This document shows positions 9,086 to 20,961 of a DNA stretch of 64,000 nt, piece by piece. The stretch spans positions 2,480,001 through 2,544,000 of the forward strand of contig JAUCEF010000002.1 of the NCBI GenBank assembly GCA_033558025.1. Reading direction: 5' to 3'. Numbering within the stretch: the first letter of the stretch is position 1; the number at the start of each line of letters is the position of its first letter. This DNA comes from Phytophthora sp. 'mugwort'. Lineage: Eukaryota > Oomycota > Peronosporomycetes > Peronosporales > Peronosporaceae. Position numbers and translations under genes: made by a program. The notes below the pieces were generated by a model. That model made no database searches and was not told where the DNA came from. It saw nothing but the letters and a program-made list of their open reading frames with translations.

Positions 9086-10210
9086 AGAGGCTTTAGACGT
9101 CGTCAATGAGACCTCCATCGACGTCCGTAACGAAGTACTACGTCACGGTCGCCGTCGACGAAATAATCGACACCGCAAGTCGAGTCTGAAGTCATTTCAG
9201 ACTGGAGTCGCTTCAAGCGACTCGGAACCGAGGGCCCGGGTTCTTCCGACGCGGCCTGTCGAAGGATGTTATCACATTCTCGACGGCGAGACCGGCCATC
9301 GTGTCAAGGCAGGCGGCATCCAACTAGAGCCGCTGCCAGAGGTGCCAGAGCCCCTGAACCTCGAAGAGTTGACGCCGACAGATTTCCTGGCCGACCTGAA
9401 GGCAGGAGAAGTCGCGGAGGTGGTACTCTTGAAGCAATCCCCACTCCAGAGGAATTGAATTTCTCCTCGTTTATGGACGAGTTCGTCCTGGAGGCATTCT
9501 CCTCTCAGCGTGCCTCGCGGTTGGGTTCTGAGATTCTCAAGAACAGGGAGGATCCAGTGTATCCTTTAAGGAAGGAGTTCGAGGACGTGGTGTCCAAGGA
9601 TCCACCGTCTCAACTCCCACCGGATCGTTGGATCAGGTACGAGAATTGATCTCGTGCCGGGCACAACGTACTGTGCCACCAGACAATGGTTATTGACTTG
9701 TGAGCAGTGCGAGGTCATTGATGCCTTCTTCGCCTCAGAGGCAGGCATGGTGCGGGAATCGAAATCCCCGTACTCGACGCCAACCTTTTGTGTTCGGAAG
9801 CCGAACGGAAAGTGGCGTCTGGTTCATGCTTTTAATAAGCTGAACGGCGCAACAGTGCCGGCCCAGACACCCATCCCCCGAAAGGATGTGTTGTTAAACA
9901 ACATGGCCGGGTGCGAGTTATACAGCGCCCTGGATATGGCGGACGAATAATACCAGATCCTGATGCGCGAGAGCGACATCCCGCTCACGGCAGTGAGCAC
10001 CCCGAGCGGTATGCTCTGAGAGTGGCTGGTTATGCTACATGGCCTGTCTAAAGCCCCGGCGACGTCCAATCGCCTGGTTTCGCAGTTGTTAAGACCACTG
10101 CGTGCATACGCACAGTCGTACTTCGACGACATCTTCATCCATAGCCGTGCCGAGAGAGACAAGATGGCTACGGAGGTGCATTTGGAACACCTCCGTCGAG
10201 TGATGGAGGT
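9057..10210 (+). pseudogene. G2 linker and reverse transcriptase, truncated
   Basis: The linker runs from 9057 (EALEALDVVNETSID) to about 9458, then shifts frame into MDEFVLEAFSSQRAS and FEDVVSKDPPSQLPPDR. Reverse transcriptase motifs follow: YSTPTFCVRKPNGKWRL (about 9769-9820), YSALDMADE followed by a stop at 9947, and the catalytic box SYFDDIFIHSRAE (about 10110-10150). After HLRRVMEVM the sequence becomes G1 gag. At least two stops and one frameshift are present. Confidence 0.7.
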
Positions 10211-10215
10211 CATGC

Positions 10216-11340
10216 GAGGATGTCGAAGACCTCGCCGGCGCGTACTGCGGCTCCAGCTAGAGAGCGCTGGGTCTCGATCACCAGGCCTGCGGGTACAGAT
10301 ACCCCAGATACATGACCCCTTTGGGGCAGACGAAGACCAAGATCATCAGATGCCGACGGCGAGTCCCGTAGAGGCAGGTTCCCGTCATCGAGTAGCGGCC
10401 GCACCTGCACCCCCACAACCTCTCCGGTATGAGGAACAGACCATGCACGACCGGCGAGTATTCATGCGGAAGTACGAGACGTACTTAGCTGCCAATAGTG
10501 CCTTGCAGACGCAGTGGGGCGGCGCGTTAGCGATGCCAGTCGGAGCGTGCAAGAGACCCGTACCAAGCGTCTGGTCGCTAGGTATGAGTTTAACTGCCCT
10601 CCCTATGTGATTGAGGAGCAGCAGTGGGTGGACTACTTCAAGCAAGCTAAGGTCGCGACGCCCGTGGACTATGCCACCGTCGTCGACGCGATGGAGAAGT
10701 TACACATGGAAACCAAGTAGCTAAACCAGAGAGTCGCGTGATGCGGCTGTTAGGCGACATGGAAGACGTGCTTGATCGTTTCAACGTAACTGAAGTTGCA
10801 CTCGATAACGAGCAAAGACGCCTCGCGCGTGAAGTACCTGGCTGACGCCCTAGAGACCGCAAGCTTCCGAGCGGTCGTGAAAACCAGGCTAAATCTTCAT
10901 GAGAACACGAAGCTGAAGAATGAAGTTGTCCCCTTTTGTAAGTGGGTCGTGCAACTTCTATGCGAGTAGATACTTGGGAGAAGGACGCCGAGAACGTGGC
11001 CGCCTCTTCCAGCTCACCAGACCGTCCAGGACGTACCGTATCTCGCGGTAACGGACGAGACCGGAATAGTACTAAATGAGTACGCGGTTCTGGTCTGGGT
11101 AATAACAGGCGAAATGGTAGTTGGGCTACGGAGCCCCCTATCGCCAATGGAGCTGCTAGCAGTGGGTCAAACAACGGGACTCGCAGTCAGCCCGGCTACA
11201 GTAGTGGCCGAGGAGCTGGCCGAGGTGGCGGACAGCGCGACCCCGCGATACCAAGGAATCGAACCTGCTTGAAGTGTAACTCTCCAGATCATTGAGTATG
11301 GAATTGCCCGGAGGCCGGACCGGGAGAAGCGGACCAGCTC
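10216..11340 (+). pseudogene. G1 gag with zinc knuckle
   Basis: Peptides in order: GLRVQIPQIHDPFGADED, TMHDRRVFMRKYETYLA (10440), RTKRLVARYEFNCPP (about 10560), EEQQWVDYFKQAK (10613), a helical region VKYLADALETASFRAVV (10835) and FCKWVVQLLCE near 10965. A Gly/Arg/Ser-rich stretch leads to the knuckle CLKCNSPDH, a TGA stop, then VWNCPEA (about 11269-11320). The stop sits between the knuckle His and last Cys. The point reached near 10950-10967 is where both Polinton halves abut related gag copies. Confidence 0.6.
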
Positions 11341-11349
11341 CTACAGGCA

Positions 11350-11952
11350 ATGCGCCAACGACGCAACGCACGCCCCCAAGTAGCTAACATGAGACGCGTT
11401 GCAACCAGGCATAACGCAATTACAAGCCCTACAGCCGACACGGGTACAGTGACAGCTCATGTGAGCAATATAGCTGTACAGGCTCTGCTATTGGATTCAG
11501 GAGCCGACGTGTCCTTGGTGGCTCGAGAAGTGCTCGATGCCCTGACACCGTTGGGTACGTTGGCCCCAGTGAAGAATATTCCGGATTAGAGGTTGATGCC
11601 TATTGGAGGGCACGAGTTCGTAGTGTCCAGGGCCGCAGCGTCCCCGGAAGTGGTGTTGGAGACGTCTGCAGGACCTATCATGTTGCGGAATCTCGAATTT
11701 GATGTAGAAGAGGCGAATGACTCGCTCGACCTGACTATCGGCCGCCCTATCGTGGAAATCTTGGGGTACTCAACAGACCAACTTTTGGTCCGCGCGCGAG
11801 AGGTGAATTCGGAGTGTGAACTAGAGGAGGCCCAAAATAAAAGCGCTCCCGGGGGCCGAACCGCCGCCGATACAGCGCCAGTGTCGCCTACAGGCCGTCG
11901 CCAGAGAGGAGGATGCGGAAAACACGGACGAGGTGGAAACACACGAGACTAG
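11350..11952 (+). pseudogene. G1 aspartic protease region
   Basis: The frame 11350-11589 holds VQALLLDSGADVSLVAREV with the DSGA catalytic motif. After a stop at 11587-11589 the same reading frame continues from about 11590 (PIGGHEFVVSRAAASPEVV) to DLTIGRPIVEILGYSTDQLL, the flap and closing strand. The related copy at 43517-43879 has the same layout. The single stop makes it inactive as it stands. Confidence 0.6.
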
Positions 11953-12117
11953 GACCGCAATACCGACGATGGCCAAAGAAGCGCCTGGTGATGTGACGGA
12001 GATGCTGCTGACGCGCCTCGAGGTGGCCAAAGACCAAGGCCTGTCCGACAGCGGCAGACTTCAGTTGGCGAGTATACTGGAACGCCGAGGAGACAACTTT
12101 CGTCTCCAGTTTGGCCA

Positions 12118-12790
12118 GGACCCGTCCGTTGCCGTGGAGCCCCTGCTGGTTAGAATGAAGCCCGGGCCTAGACCTACCAAGGCTCAGCCCCGGCGTTATT
12201 CGCCGAATGACCGGGAGTTCTTGGATAGACACGTGAACCAGCTGTTAGAAGCCGGCCTAGTCTTCGTGTACCACGAGCCATTTGGTGTTCTGCACCGCGC
12301 ATTGTAAGAAAGAAAGAACAAGATACGGACCCTCTAGAGGACCCAGGATGACAGTGGATACCCGAGGAGTCAATGCTGAGACGGACGCTATGCCGTGGCC
12401 CATGCTAGACGTAGTGCTGGGGGTGGTTGAAGGGTCAACGGTCTATTTCGTCCTCGATGGGTTTAGGGATTAATGGCAGCTGCCATTGCACCCCGACTGC
12501 CAAGAGCTCTTTATTTTCGTGACGCACCGAGGGGTGTATACCCCTAGGCGCGTCCCAATGGGCGCAACAGGCGCCGTGGAGTACTGCCAAGGCGTCATAG
12601 AAGAACTGTTAGGAGAACTCTTGGGAAATAGAATCTTAGCGTGGCTAGATGACATATTAGGGTATGCTGAGAACGAAGCAGCCCTCTTGGAGCTATTGGA
12701 CAAGGTGTTGAGCAGATATGAGCGCGTAGGACTCAAACCTCATGCTAAGAAGTGTCACTTCTTTGCGAAAGAAGTCAATTGGTCGGAAAG
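12118..12790 (+). pseudogene. G1 reverse transcriptase
   Basis: Motifs: RYSPNDREFLDRHVNQL (12194-12245), a frameshifted middle, FVLDGFRD (about 12450) with a stop, RGVYTPRRVPMGATGAVEY (12530-12585) and the catalytic box AWLDDILGYAENE (12640-12680), then LKPHAKKCHFFAKEVNW. It would copy element RNA into DNA. Three frames and stops show that it is dead. Confidence 0.7.
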
Positions 12791-12799
12791 ATGATCTTC

Positions 12800-13664
12800 G
12801 CCATCGGTGTTAGACACTGTCCAGACAGGGTGGCAGGGTTGGTGGACATGCACCCCCCACACACACACACACACTACAGCCGCCGAGTTACAGCAGTATC
12901 TTTGTGCCATCAATTGGATGAGGCAAAGTGTCCCCCGGTATAATGAACTGACCGGTCAGCTGTATGCGATACTCGAGAAGGCTATGAAAGAAGCAGGCTC
13001 TCGAAAGAACAAGCTAGCGAAGACAATGATAAAGGACGTCGGCTGGGGAGAGGCAGAGATCGAAGCGTTAGCGACAGTTCGCGAAGCATTACTAGGGATG
13101 GTGCCGTTGGCCCACCGTAGACCTACTGCAGATGTTTATCTTTACACGAACTCCAGCCAGGATTACTGGGGCGCAGTCGTTACGCAGCTGGAGCCAGGAC
13201 AACTGCAACGTCCTTTAAATCAGCAGAATCACCAGCCGTTGGTCTTTCTTAGCGGGAGACTTGCCGGAGCATTTAGCCGGTGGGCAACGATCGAGAAAGA
13301 GGCACATGCCATTGTCCAATCTACCCACCGGCTAGAATAGCTGCTACTTCGACCAGGCGGCTTCCGCGTGTACACTGACCATCGAAACCTTGTGTATATT
13401 TTCGACCCCTGTGACACAGACGGGGCAATGGCCAAATATCAGGCCGATAAGCTACAGCGCTGGGCGCTATCTCTAATGGCTTTCCGCTATGTTATCGAGC
13501 ACGTACCGGGTGACAGCAACGTCTGGGGCGACCTGCTGAGTCCGTGGGCCGCCAGCCCTGGCCCGCCGGAGAAACGAGAAGCCCGAAAAGTCGCGCGTCT
13601 TGCGGGAGTGCAGAGAGTTGCACCGTTGCAGGACAAGGAGTTCCAATGGCCGCAGGAGGAATAG
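12800..13664 (+). pseudogene. G1 RNase H and connection, with AC-repeat insertion
   Basis: Reading 12807-13340: the connection region (LCAINWMRQSVPRYNEL), then RNase H with DVYLYTNSSQDYWGAV and LAGAFSRWATIEKEAHAI. After a stop it continues 13368 (YTDHRNLVYIFDPC) to HVPGDSNVWGDLL. In the related copy the first RNase H Asp region reads LCMYSDASDDYCGAVV; here SDAS is TNSS, so the first catalytic Asp is gone. An AC dinucleotide run with a C tract (12852-12874) is inserted relative to the other copy. Confidence 0.65.
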
Positions 13665-13748
13665 GTCCGGGCCATACAAGCTATTGAGACGGGCCTTGAC
13701 ACGGTAGCGTCCGTACAGACGACGCACTGGGACGAAGCCAGGCAGCTC

Positions 13749-14735
13749 GTGCAGCATGAAGACGGAGGCGTCTGGATACCTAACAGCGCCGTGGATCTAC
13801 AGCAAATGCTGTGCGTCATCACACACGCTGGAGCAGGCGGACATCGAGGAGCAGGCGCCACAGCAAAGGCTCTCTCTACGGTGTTCCACTGGGGCACACT
13901 GAAGCAAGACGTGGCAACCTTCGTCAGCGAATGCCTCCACTGCATGGTGACAGTGGGAGGCAAGTTCCACGCCCATATGGTGAGCCCCTAATGGCCATCA
14001 AGCCTAATGAGTTATTGCATTTCGACTACTTGACTGTGGTCGAAGGAGACGGTGGTCATAAGTACGTCGTGGTGTTGAAAGACGGAATGAGCGGATTTGT
14101 GGAACTCATCCCAGGGACCCATGCAGGGTCGGACCTGGTGTATCAAGGATTGATGGACTGGTTTAAGAGGTTCGGAATCGTGCACCAATGCGTTTCCAAT
14201 CAGGGGACCCATTTTAAGAGCCAGTTAATCGAGCGGTTCCAGGAAACGCTCGGATCCCACCATCACTTCACTGTGGCCTACACTCCGTGGGCCAATAGGA
14301 CAGTAGAGGTGGTAAATAGGGAAATACTGAAAAGTGTCAAGGCCCTTCTAAGCGAGCGAAAGTTAACAGTCAGTGAATGGCCCCGGTTGTTACCGGTGAT
14401 CCAGGCCGCCCTGAACGGTATGCCCGGTGCCAGACTCGGCGGTGAAACGCCTCTGACGGCTTTCATAGCCCTACCAAGCGGCGCACAGTTGCGTGCTATA
14501 CTACACCCAAGGACCCTGAAGAGACAACCGTTGAGTGGGTACAAGACGAGATTCACACGCATCTAAAGGACGTGCGAGTAGCTCTGGACGGGTTACACCT
14601 GGAGCCAACTAATACGAGCGAGCAAAAGAAGCGAGCAGCGCGTGAGCGGCATGCTCGTCGTCGAGGAGTCACACTGCAGAAGTTCCACGTCGGAGACTTC
14701 ATCCTGGCTGCGACAGCTACGGGCCGCAGTGGCAC
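13749..14735 (+). pseudogene. G1 integrase core
   Basis: An HHCC zinc finger (THAGAGGHRG ... CLHC, about 13820-13945) precedes the DDE core: LLHFDYLTVVEGDGGHKY (14010-14060), VSNQGTHFKSQLIERF (14190-14238) and NRTVEVVNREILKSV (14295-14340). The second catalytic Asp of the usual SDxGxxF is Asn here, while the copy at 46286 keeps VSDQGGHY. Frameshifts separate finger and core. The carboxy-terminal GPY/F-like region follows in fragments to about 14735. Confidence 0.7.
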
Positions 14736-14949
14736 AAATTAGCGTTGATTTGGCGAGGGCCAAAACGAGTGCTCCGTGCACTAAGTGACTATATGTTCGA
14801 ACTGCAAGACTTGGTTGAGCCCTACGCCATCACGACGCGACATGCATCGCGAATGCAGTTGTATCGCGAAGCCGGAAGAGAAAAAACAGAGGACCTGGAC
14901 CTGCAAGAGCAGGCCATCTGCGGGGAAAGAGGACACCTTGTAGAGGCGT

Positions 14950-15259
14950 TACGCGTCTGCAAGTTAAGCCCAGTTACACAGCGTTGGAGGTCCAGGTCAA
15001 ATGGTATGGTCTGAATGAAATCGAGACATCCTGGGAGCCCGCGGAGGCTATCCTCGAGGACGTCCCGATCGTATTCCGAGCATTTGTGGCTGCAGACCCA
15101 GAAGGTGAAACACGTCACCGTATGGCTGCTGCTCTCGAGGAACTTCCTGTAACCCCGGTGCAATTGGTACTCAGGCAGCCTAAGACCCGGCAGAGCGGTC
15201 GCAACTGCCGAAACAGGACGCTGCAAGCATCGATGGAGCAAACCCCTAAAAACAAATGA
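14950..15259 (+). pseudogene. Chromodomain-like integrase tail of G1
   Basis: Residues VQVKWYGLNEIETSWEPAEA (14988-15047) match the chromodomain core VKWxG....TWEP, followed by a helix (EDVPIVFRAFVAADP). Chromoviral integrases use such tails to target chromatin. The stop TGA at 15257-15259 overlaps the start of the polypurine tract, the usual compact ending. Confidence 0.55.
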
Positions 15260-16022
15260 GGGGGGAAGTGATCTGGCAAGTATCTGGTACCCGACTGGTA
15301 CCACTCCAGAAAATGTCAGCTCGCAGCCATTGAAAGCAGCCACTCAGTGACGCCAGGGATAGGCCGCCCCCATCTGACTAGTACCTCGTGCAGTAGAGGC
15401 AGTAAGGGGGCCTAAGGAAACGTAAACACAGATCCGTTTGGAATCGGAGTCGTAACCCCGAGCCCCTGAGCGAAGGAAGGAACTCTCAGCTGGTACGTGA
15501 ATAGCGCGCTCGGGTGGAACAGCTCTACAACAACACCATGCCGTGGTCTCTGTGGTTGTGCACATAACGCCAATGCTCGGGGGGGGGGGGGGTTGATGCC
15601 AGGAAGTGTATCTGTGATCTGTGGCTGTAATTTCGTCAACTTGTTACAACGTTGCCGTCCTATTCTAGGTAGATGTAAAGCAAGACGACTAGGTCGCCCA
15701 GAGATAACGACTATGCCGAAAAGCTTTTCAATTAACAGATTAGCAAGAGACCGGCAAATCCGGCTCGGCGCCAACGGACGCAAACTGTAGTGAGGAGCAC
15801 CTGGCCGGCGATTACGTTATGTGCAATTTAGCTTTGCATTTCCCATATTTACCTGTTTGATTCCCCTACCTACGTGATATTAAGCGTTGATACAAAACTT
15901 TAGATGGATGTTAGAGCCACAACGCTGGTTTGTGCTTCGCACCTAAGTGAGTATATAAGTCACGCTTTGATGCACGTCTCGGTGTTATCACTGGATAAAG
16001 ACATAAAAAAACACAATACACA
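15258..16022 (+). repeat. Polypurine tract and probable 3' LTR of G1
   Basis: GAGGGGGGAAG at 15258-15268 is a good polypurine tract, directly followed by TGATCTGGCAAG, a TG start expected of an LTR. The LTR probably ends in ...CACAATACACA near 16020. A promoter-like GTATATAAGTC lies at about 15951. A G run of 14 (15579-15592) is inside. The matching 5' LTR is absent, so both ends are inferred. Confidence 0.45.
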
Positions 16023-16676
16023 CCAGGCGTAAATTGCACTGATCTGTTTCATAAATTACTCGGGTATGTTCCATAAATTTATCAGATTTAGACATATGAC
16101 GGTTTACGCATACGGGAAATTCAAATGTCGTACGAACACAATTTCAGCTCAAACATATTTTCGACATCACTTTGACATCACGAACGCTATCTCGAAATGG
16201 ATCCGTTTCTCAACAGGCGGACGACATCCCATGCAGATAAAGACGCTGCACCAGGAGCCGTCTAATATTCCTTATGCTCCGTGTGCGTCGGCGTATCGTA
16301 CACATTGCTGACTTATATGATGAGAGATGGGCGGGAACGAAAAATCTCCAAAGCATTGCACGACTACAAGTTATTTTACTCATGCGTACGAGCGATACAT
16401 CATTAAGTGTAGAATGATCAACCGATTAACAATTTTGTGATAGAAATTAAAACTTCCCAAGACACCCAATGCCTCCAGCAAAAAACAAAATCGCATTATG
16501 ATGTATCGTAGAATACCTATTGAAGGGAGTTATTCCTCGCACAGTACACTCGAAAAATAGAAGAGCGAGTGGGTCGTTGTTGTAGCCATCCGATTGCTTC
16601 AGACCTTACTCTCGTTTTGATACCATCAAGAGCTTGTGGTCTCCTCGAACAAGGTGTCGATTTGCGCTGAAGTACT
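16023..16676. other. Non-coding, no gene seen
   Basis: AT-rich sequence between the G1 LTR and the MULE relic. One 81-residue plus frame (16066-16311) resembles nothing. The motif GTAGCCATCCGATTG (about 16583) also occurs at 20051 beside the Tigger relic end, so part may be terminal sequence of a small DNA transposon. Confidence 0.4.
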
Positions 16677-17850
16677 TCAAAGCAATTGTTTTGGCTCCAG
16701 AACGTCTTCGTGTTGCAGAATTGCCTTGCCTTCTACAATGTAGTACTTTCGACCAGTCTCGTATTCAGCCTCTGTCTGTGCAGTTAGCATCAAGTGAACG
16801 GCATCTTTCACCTTATCTCGATCGAGCAAGCCGTATCCTCGCTTCGTCACCGCGTTCGAGGATACTTCACAACATGAAGCACACACAGAAGAATCTGAGC
16901 ACCAGAAAAAACATCTCACAACAGCGAATCTCCGAAATACTTATCCACGATAATAACACGGATATGATACCAGGTGGGGTTGAATGACTTGAATGAAGTA
17001 ATTGCGCCCGTCAGACATTCTAAACTCTTGTTTACCATTCGCGCGTGCTGCGCGTACTGCCCCTATGGGAACAGTCACAAAGCCAGAATAATTACAACTG
17101 CGTCATTCAGTGACAACAAAACCACACAGACACAATACAGTCACATTGACACAATATAGGCACACATCCTTACCTCTACATACAATCAAGATCAGCAATC
17201 TTAACAGAAAGGTCGTGCATGCACGTGTCCTAAAACGCCGTGGATCGTGAAGCTACATACCTTGTAGCACGCGTCATTGGTGTGAGTTGCGTCGATCATC
17301 AGCACCTCTCGAAACGGCCTAGAAAAATCGCGCATTGGACGCGTCTGAAAAGTGATAGGCTGGGCCGGTTTGTTGTCACCTGCGTTGACAGTAACTGTGT
17401 TTTCCTTTCGAAGCCAATGAAGTCGTGCAGAATGGATTACAATCCTGCCCAACGGTCTTTGACCTACGACGAGCATCCTTCCGTTTCTTGACGAGGTTTT
17501 GCATGTCTCGCCGTGCCACTTTCTTCCCTTCAAATAGCGAATATACATGAGATAGATAAACCCGTATATCCAGCGAGACGTCATAAGAAGCCTTACCCGA
17601 TTTTCGTCTTAAATACTTTAGGATGGGCTTCTTTTCGCACCAGTCATTTGGAGTTTGCTGGCGAAATTAATCACGACCGTGTCGTCAACTCTGCGGTTAG
17701 CAGGGTGATTGTCGCAGGACGTCGACACCAATCCGTGGTTGTGCGTCGTGCTCTGTTGTATTACCTTGACTTAAAAGCCGGCGTCGGGCATCCACACAAC
17801 CGCGATCGACAATGCACGTCACATTTCGTAAACTTCACGAAATAGTTCTT
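16677..17850 (-). pseudogene. Mutator-like (MULE) transposase relic
   Basis: Read right to left: a FAR1/FLYWCH-like lead with HNHGLVSTSCDNHPANRRVDD (about 17680-17750) and LQMTGAKRSPS; then REVLMIDATHTNDACYKVC (17240-17300), which matches the first catalytic Asp region of MULE transposases; and near the end LLDRDKVKDAVHLMLTAQTEAEYE (16750-16830), a helical region usual downstream of the catalytic core. Stops and frameshifts separate all parts. No terminal inverted repeats were located. Confidence 0.5.
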
Positions 17851-18360
17851 TCGTATGCCTGTGGCATGGTTTGCCCGTTTTCATCCTAACGGGAGACTTG
17901 GTGAATAGCGTCTTGATACTCGGTCAAAGCTGAGAAGAACTCGTCTAAACTTGGATAGTACGGCATAAGGGGCGCAGACATAATAATAGCAGGGACGTGA
18001 ACCTCTGGGTCGTTCGCCTCTGCTGGATCCTTGTCTGCCTTCGTACTGAACCCAACGACATTGCGGCGCTCGCCATGATTGGGGGATGAAAGGCTGAAAA
18101 ACGGTCGAAGGGCGGAGACGGGGTGTTTCTCTTTTTTTCAAAAGAAAGGACATTTATCTGTCGGAAAAGTATCCGTCGCCGGGATTTTATATTTTAATTA
18201 CCCTGCACTCACGTTGTTTATACAGACAACACGACGGTGAAAGACGCCACCATCGGAGGGAGTTAGTATGGTAATTGTGAGCGTGTAGCAGACGACATGA
18301 AAGCGCACCATCGGCAATGCAGCTATCCGATTGGTTATAAAATCCAATTCTACTTTTTTA

Positions 18361-20062
18361 GGCTATAATGTGACAGGCAAAAAAAATGTGATGAGCAAAA
18401 AAAATGTCTGCGTTTGTATTGTGATTATACCTGCATCGTCGGGTATTGCGGGATGGCTTTGTCGAACGCCCCGACAACAGTTTCTGCTGAGATTAACCCC
18501 CAAGCAGCTATCGTTCGCTTAATCAACGCCAAGCGTTTTTCCTTGGCCGTCTCTTTGTCTTCATCGTCTTCCTTGCCCTTCTTGCTCCCCTTACTCTTCT
18601 TGTCTGTGCTGCCCTTCACGCCATTCCTTCCCTCCTGCTTCTTCTTACCTTCCTCGTTGTCTTTCGCCACATTGCCTTCCCCTTCTTGTTCTTTGCCTCC
18701 TTGTCCTTCCTCTTCGAAGACTGCTCAGTGAGCCAAAGGGCGCGCAAAATACTCTTGGGAGGCCCCATAACACCGACGTCAAGGGGCTGACACACTGCGG
18801 TGCTGTTCGCTGGGAGCGGCACCACCGTGGCGTTCGTCTCTTCTACTATCACCCTCTGTCCCTCGTCAGAAACATGACAATCTAAATTATCTAGCAAAAG
18901 GACAGAGGGTGCGTCAATCTCAAAGTTTAGGAGTTCTTTTGAATACTTACCCATACATGCCAGTCCATCTAGTCGCTTTCTTGGACGGCGTACACATGTC
19001 CTGGGGGATATGTCTTAAGCCTTCTACTTCGATTCTACCCCTCGGTTTAGCACGCACAATGAACAGAATAGGAAGCTTTTCACAAAATGCTAGAATATTC
19101 TAAAAATTGAGTTGAGACCAGCACAAAAGCATTAATCCTTACCGTCAGCACGACCCGTAAGCACCGTTGTCATTCTGGCGCTGTGCTTCTCTGTCTTTCG
19201 GATTTTGGCCGAGCCCTTCCGCCCTCGGATTGCCAAATTTTCTCTGGCGGGGTGCCATAATAGATCGCAGTTTCATCTACGAGTAATTTCAGCCCGTGTG
19301 TGATTCATCCGTACTTTTCCCAAAATTCTAGGGCTAATTTCACATGCGTTTCTTCCATTTCGGCCTTATTCTTCTTCGTAGCAGAATGTCTGCATCGAAA
19401 AACCATGACTACACGCAAAAAGGTCAAAGTAATTATCAATTACTATAAAATCAAGAGATAATCATGTTACCGTTTTGCAAACCGTTGTAGCAATTTCATA
19501 TTGCGTTTTTATACCACTCTCGATGTTCTTTTTTTGACTCAAGGTACTCTTGCAACCACGGGTGGTAGTTTAGCTTGATGTATTCGAGCATGTACTGCGT
19601 GCAAGCGGGTTAAAATAAATTTTAGATTGCACAAAATATGAAACTAACTTAAATAATGTCATCAAACCTCTCATCTCGGCGGAGATCCTTCATAAACGTA
19701 ACAAGCGCGTGTGAAAAAGGAATAACCTCCTTCTTACCTTGCCCCTTCAGCGTTTTACTGGTCTGGGCGCCTCGAAAGATCATAATTTTGGCTTTCTTGA
19801 CGACCCGATCGCGGAGATTGCGGCGGGGGTACCCCAGCTGACGTCCGCCGGTAGCTTGGCCGAGAGTTTCGATAAGCTCCAGCGCATAACGCTTCTGAGC
19901 CATCGTGTACGAGCGTTGCTTGCGCGGAATTGAGACCATAACGGCTTCAAAACCAAAATGAAGCGCGCAGATCGCTGCAGTCGCTGCACAGTCCATTCAT
20001 TTTGGCGCCAAACAATTATCGTTTTTTTTTTACTGGCAGAAAAATATATTGTAGCCATCCGA
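18361..20062 (-). mobile_element. Tigger/pogo-like DNA transposon relic 1
   Basis: The minus-strand remains of a DDE transposase fill 18.4-20.0 kb. Weak candidate terminal repeats face each other: GGCTATAATGTGACAGGCAAAAA at 18361 and, reverse-complemented, GGCTACAATATATTTTTCTGCCAG at about 20054. They match only in part, so the ends are uncertain. Confidence 0.45.
18425..19996 (-). pseudogene. DDE superfamily (Tigger/pogo, DDE_1) transposase, broken
   Basis: Amino-terminal helix-turn-helix region in 19996-19649 (RSYTMAQKRYALELIETLG). The catalytic part follows in several frames: SARMTTVLTGRADG (about 19150), AKPRGRIEVEGLRHIPQDM (about 19010), and in 18954-18616 LLLDNLDCHVSDEGQRVIVE, NATVVPLPANSTAVCQPLDVG. 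The DNLDCH Asp and the PLPANSTxxCQPLDVG block are signatures of pogo/Tigger transposases. The tail is Lys/Arg/Glu-rich. At least three frames are needed, so it is inactive. Confidence 0.65.
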
Positions 20063-20345
20063 TTAGGCAATATAAAGAGCTAATTTACTGAAGCAGGATA
20101 CCACCGTCTCCGCCTGTCTACGTCAAAATGGCGTGTTTGGTCGGGGTCTTTCACCGTCGTTGTCTGTCCGGTTGGTCGTAGACCCCAATCTCGTCAAAAT
20201 TTTGACGGCAAAGCCAGACCATGCAGCTTAACTATGATGGACAGCAACTGAGGAGCTGATCCCTTGCTGTCCCTGATCTCGTGACCTGTCCTTCTTACAT
20301 ACATGTATATTGTCGATGCATGCATCTACAACGTGTTTTGGATCG

Positions 20346-20961
20346 CTATAAGCTTTGGTGTGGGGCTGTGACAATGGTCATGAGCTGCTTAATTTTTGTC
20401 ACTCCATTGAGCCGAAGATACATTGCATGATGTTTGACAGGACGTTGCCGTCTGGTCGGCCTAGCCAAGCAGACTGTTACACAAAGGCTGAGCCAACAAT
20501 CCCAGATAGTGGATACACTCAACGCTCGCCGCCGTGTCCCGGTCGACGCCGCAGACATATTCAATCGCGCAAGGCCCAGGGTCAGGATAACAGCAACAGG
20601 GTTGGCTACTTTACGCTGTGCCGACTTTTTCTCCCAGTCCGCCCCCATCAATAAATAACCTGCATTTGTTACCCTTATTCAGCAACGCTTCTCCACCAAT
20701 ACAGGCCCCTCTCTTTAAGCAATCTGCTGTGCACAGCGACAGGTCTCCATTCCGCACTTGCTTTTTTCTCTTGACTTCATACAGAAGGCCAAAGGCAACA
20801 AAGGAAGTCACTTCCCCCACCATCTTCAGCGCTTCTTCTGTGCCTACCATCCGCACTAATAACGTCTCAACCGCCGTGGCTGCATCAAGAGTGACGGCCA
20901 TCCAACGCGTAGTTGAAGCCAGGTGTGTGAGCCGGTGTGAGGTTCCGCACGGCTTTGCCAC
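20346..20961 (-). CDS. Doubtful small gene divergent from the PI4K
   Basis: Two open frames on the minus strand, 20961-20611 (116 residues) and 20651-20346 (101 residues), overlap in different frames. A GT at about 20666 (AATAAG|GGTAAC) and an AG before TAGCCAACC near 20608 could make a short intron joining them. No domain is recognised. The start lies 104 nt from the PI4K start, as in a divergent pair. It may be a small oomycete gene or only a chance frame in the PI4K upstream region. Confidence 0.25.

Larger units (their letters stand above)
7470..10215 (+). mobile_element. Gypsy element G2, 5' and 3' truncated
   Basis: A plus-strand Ty3/gypsy fragment with gag carboxy-half, zinc knuckle, protease and reverse transcriptase in the usual order, but no RNase H or integrase: it is cut near 10215, where G1 gag begins. 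Its reverse transcriptase box (YFDDIFIHSRAE) and protease differ clearly from those of the G1 copies, so it is a second family. It contains stops, frameshifts and three long G or C runs. LTRs are not visible. Confidence 0.65.
10216..16022 (+). mobile_element. Gypsy element G1, near full-length degenerate copy
   Basis: A chromovirus-like Ty3/gypsy element: gag with zinc knuckle, protease, reverse transcriptase, RNase H, integrase with HHCC finger, chromodomain-like tail, polypurine tract at 15258-15268 and a probable 3' LTR from 15269. It begins in gag against the truncated G2, so the 5' LTR is missing. Every domain has stops or frameshifts. It is closely related in order and motifs to the copy at 43001-46680. 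Confidence 0.75.

Noticed and set aside
10647..11174. Minus 175-residue frame in G1 gag
   Set aside because: Shadow of gag; composition Ser/Arg/Leu and no recognisable motif, while the plus strand has ordered gag peptides.
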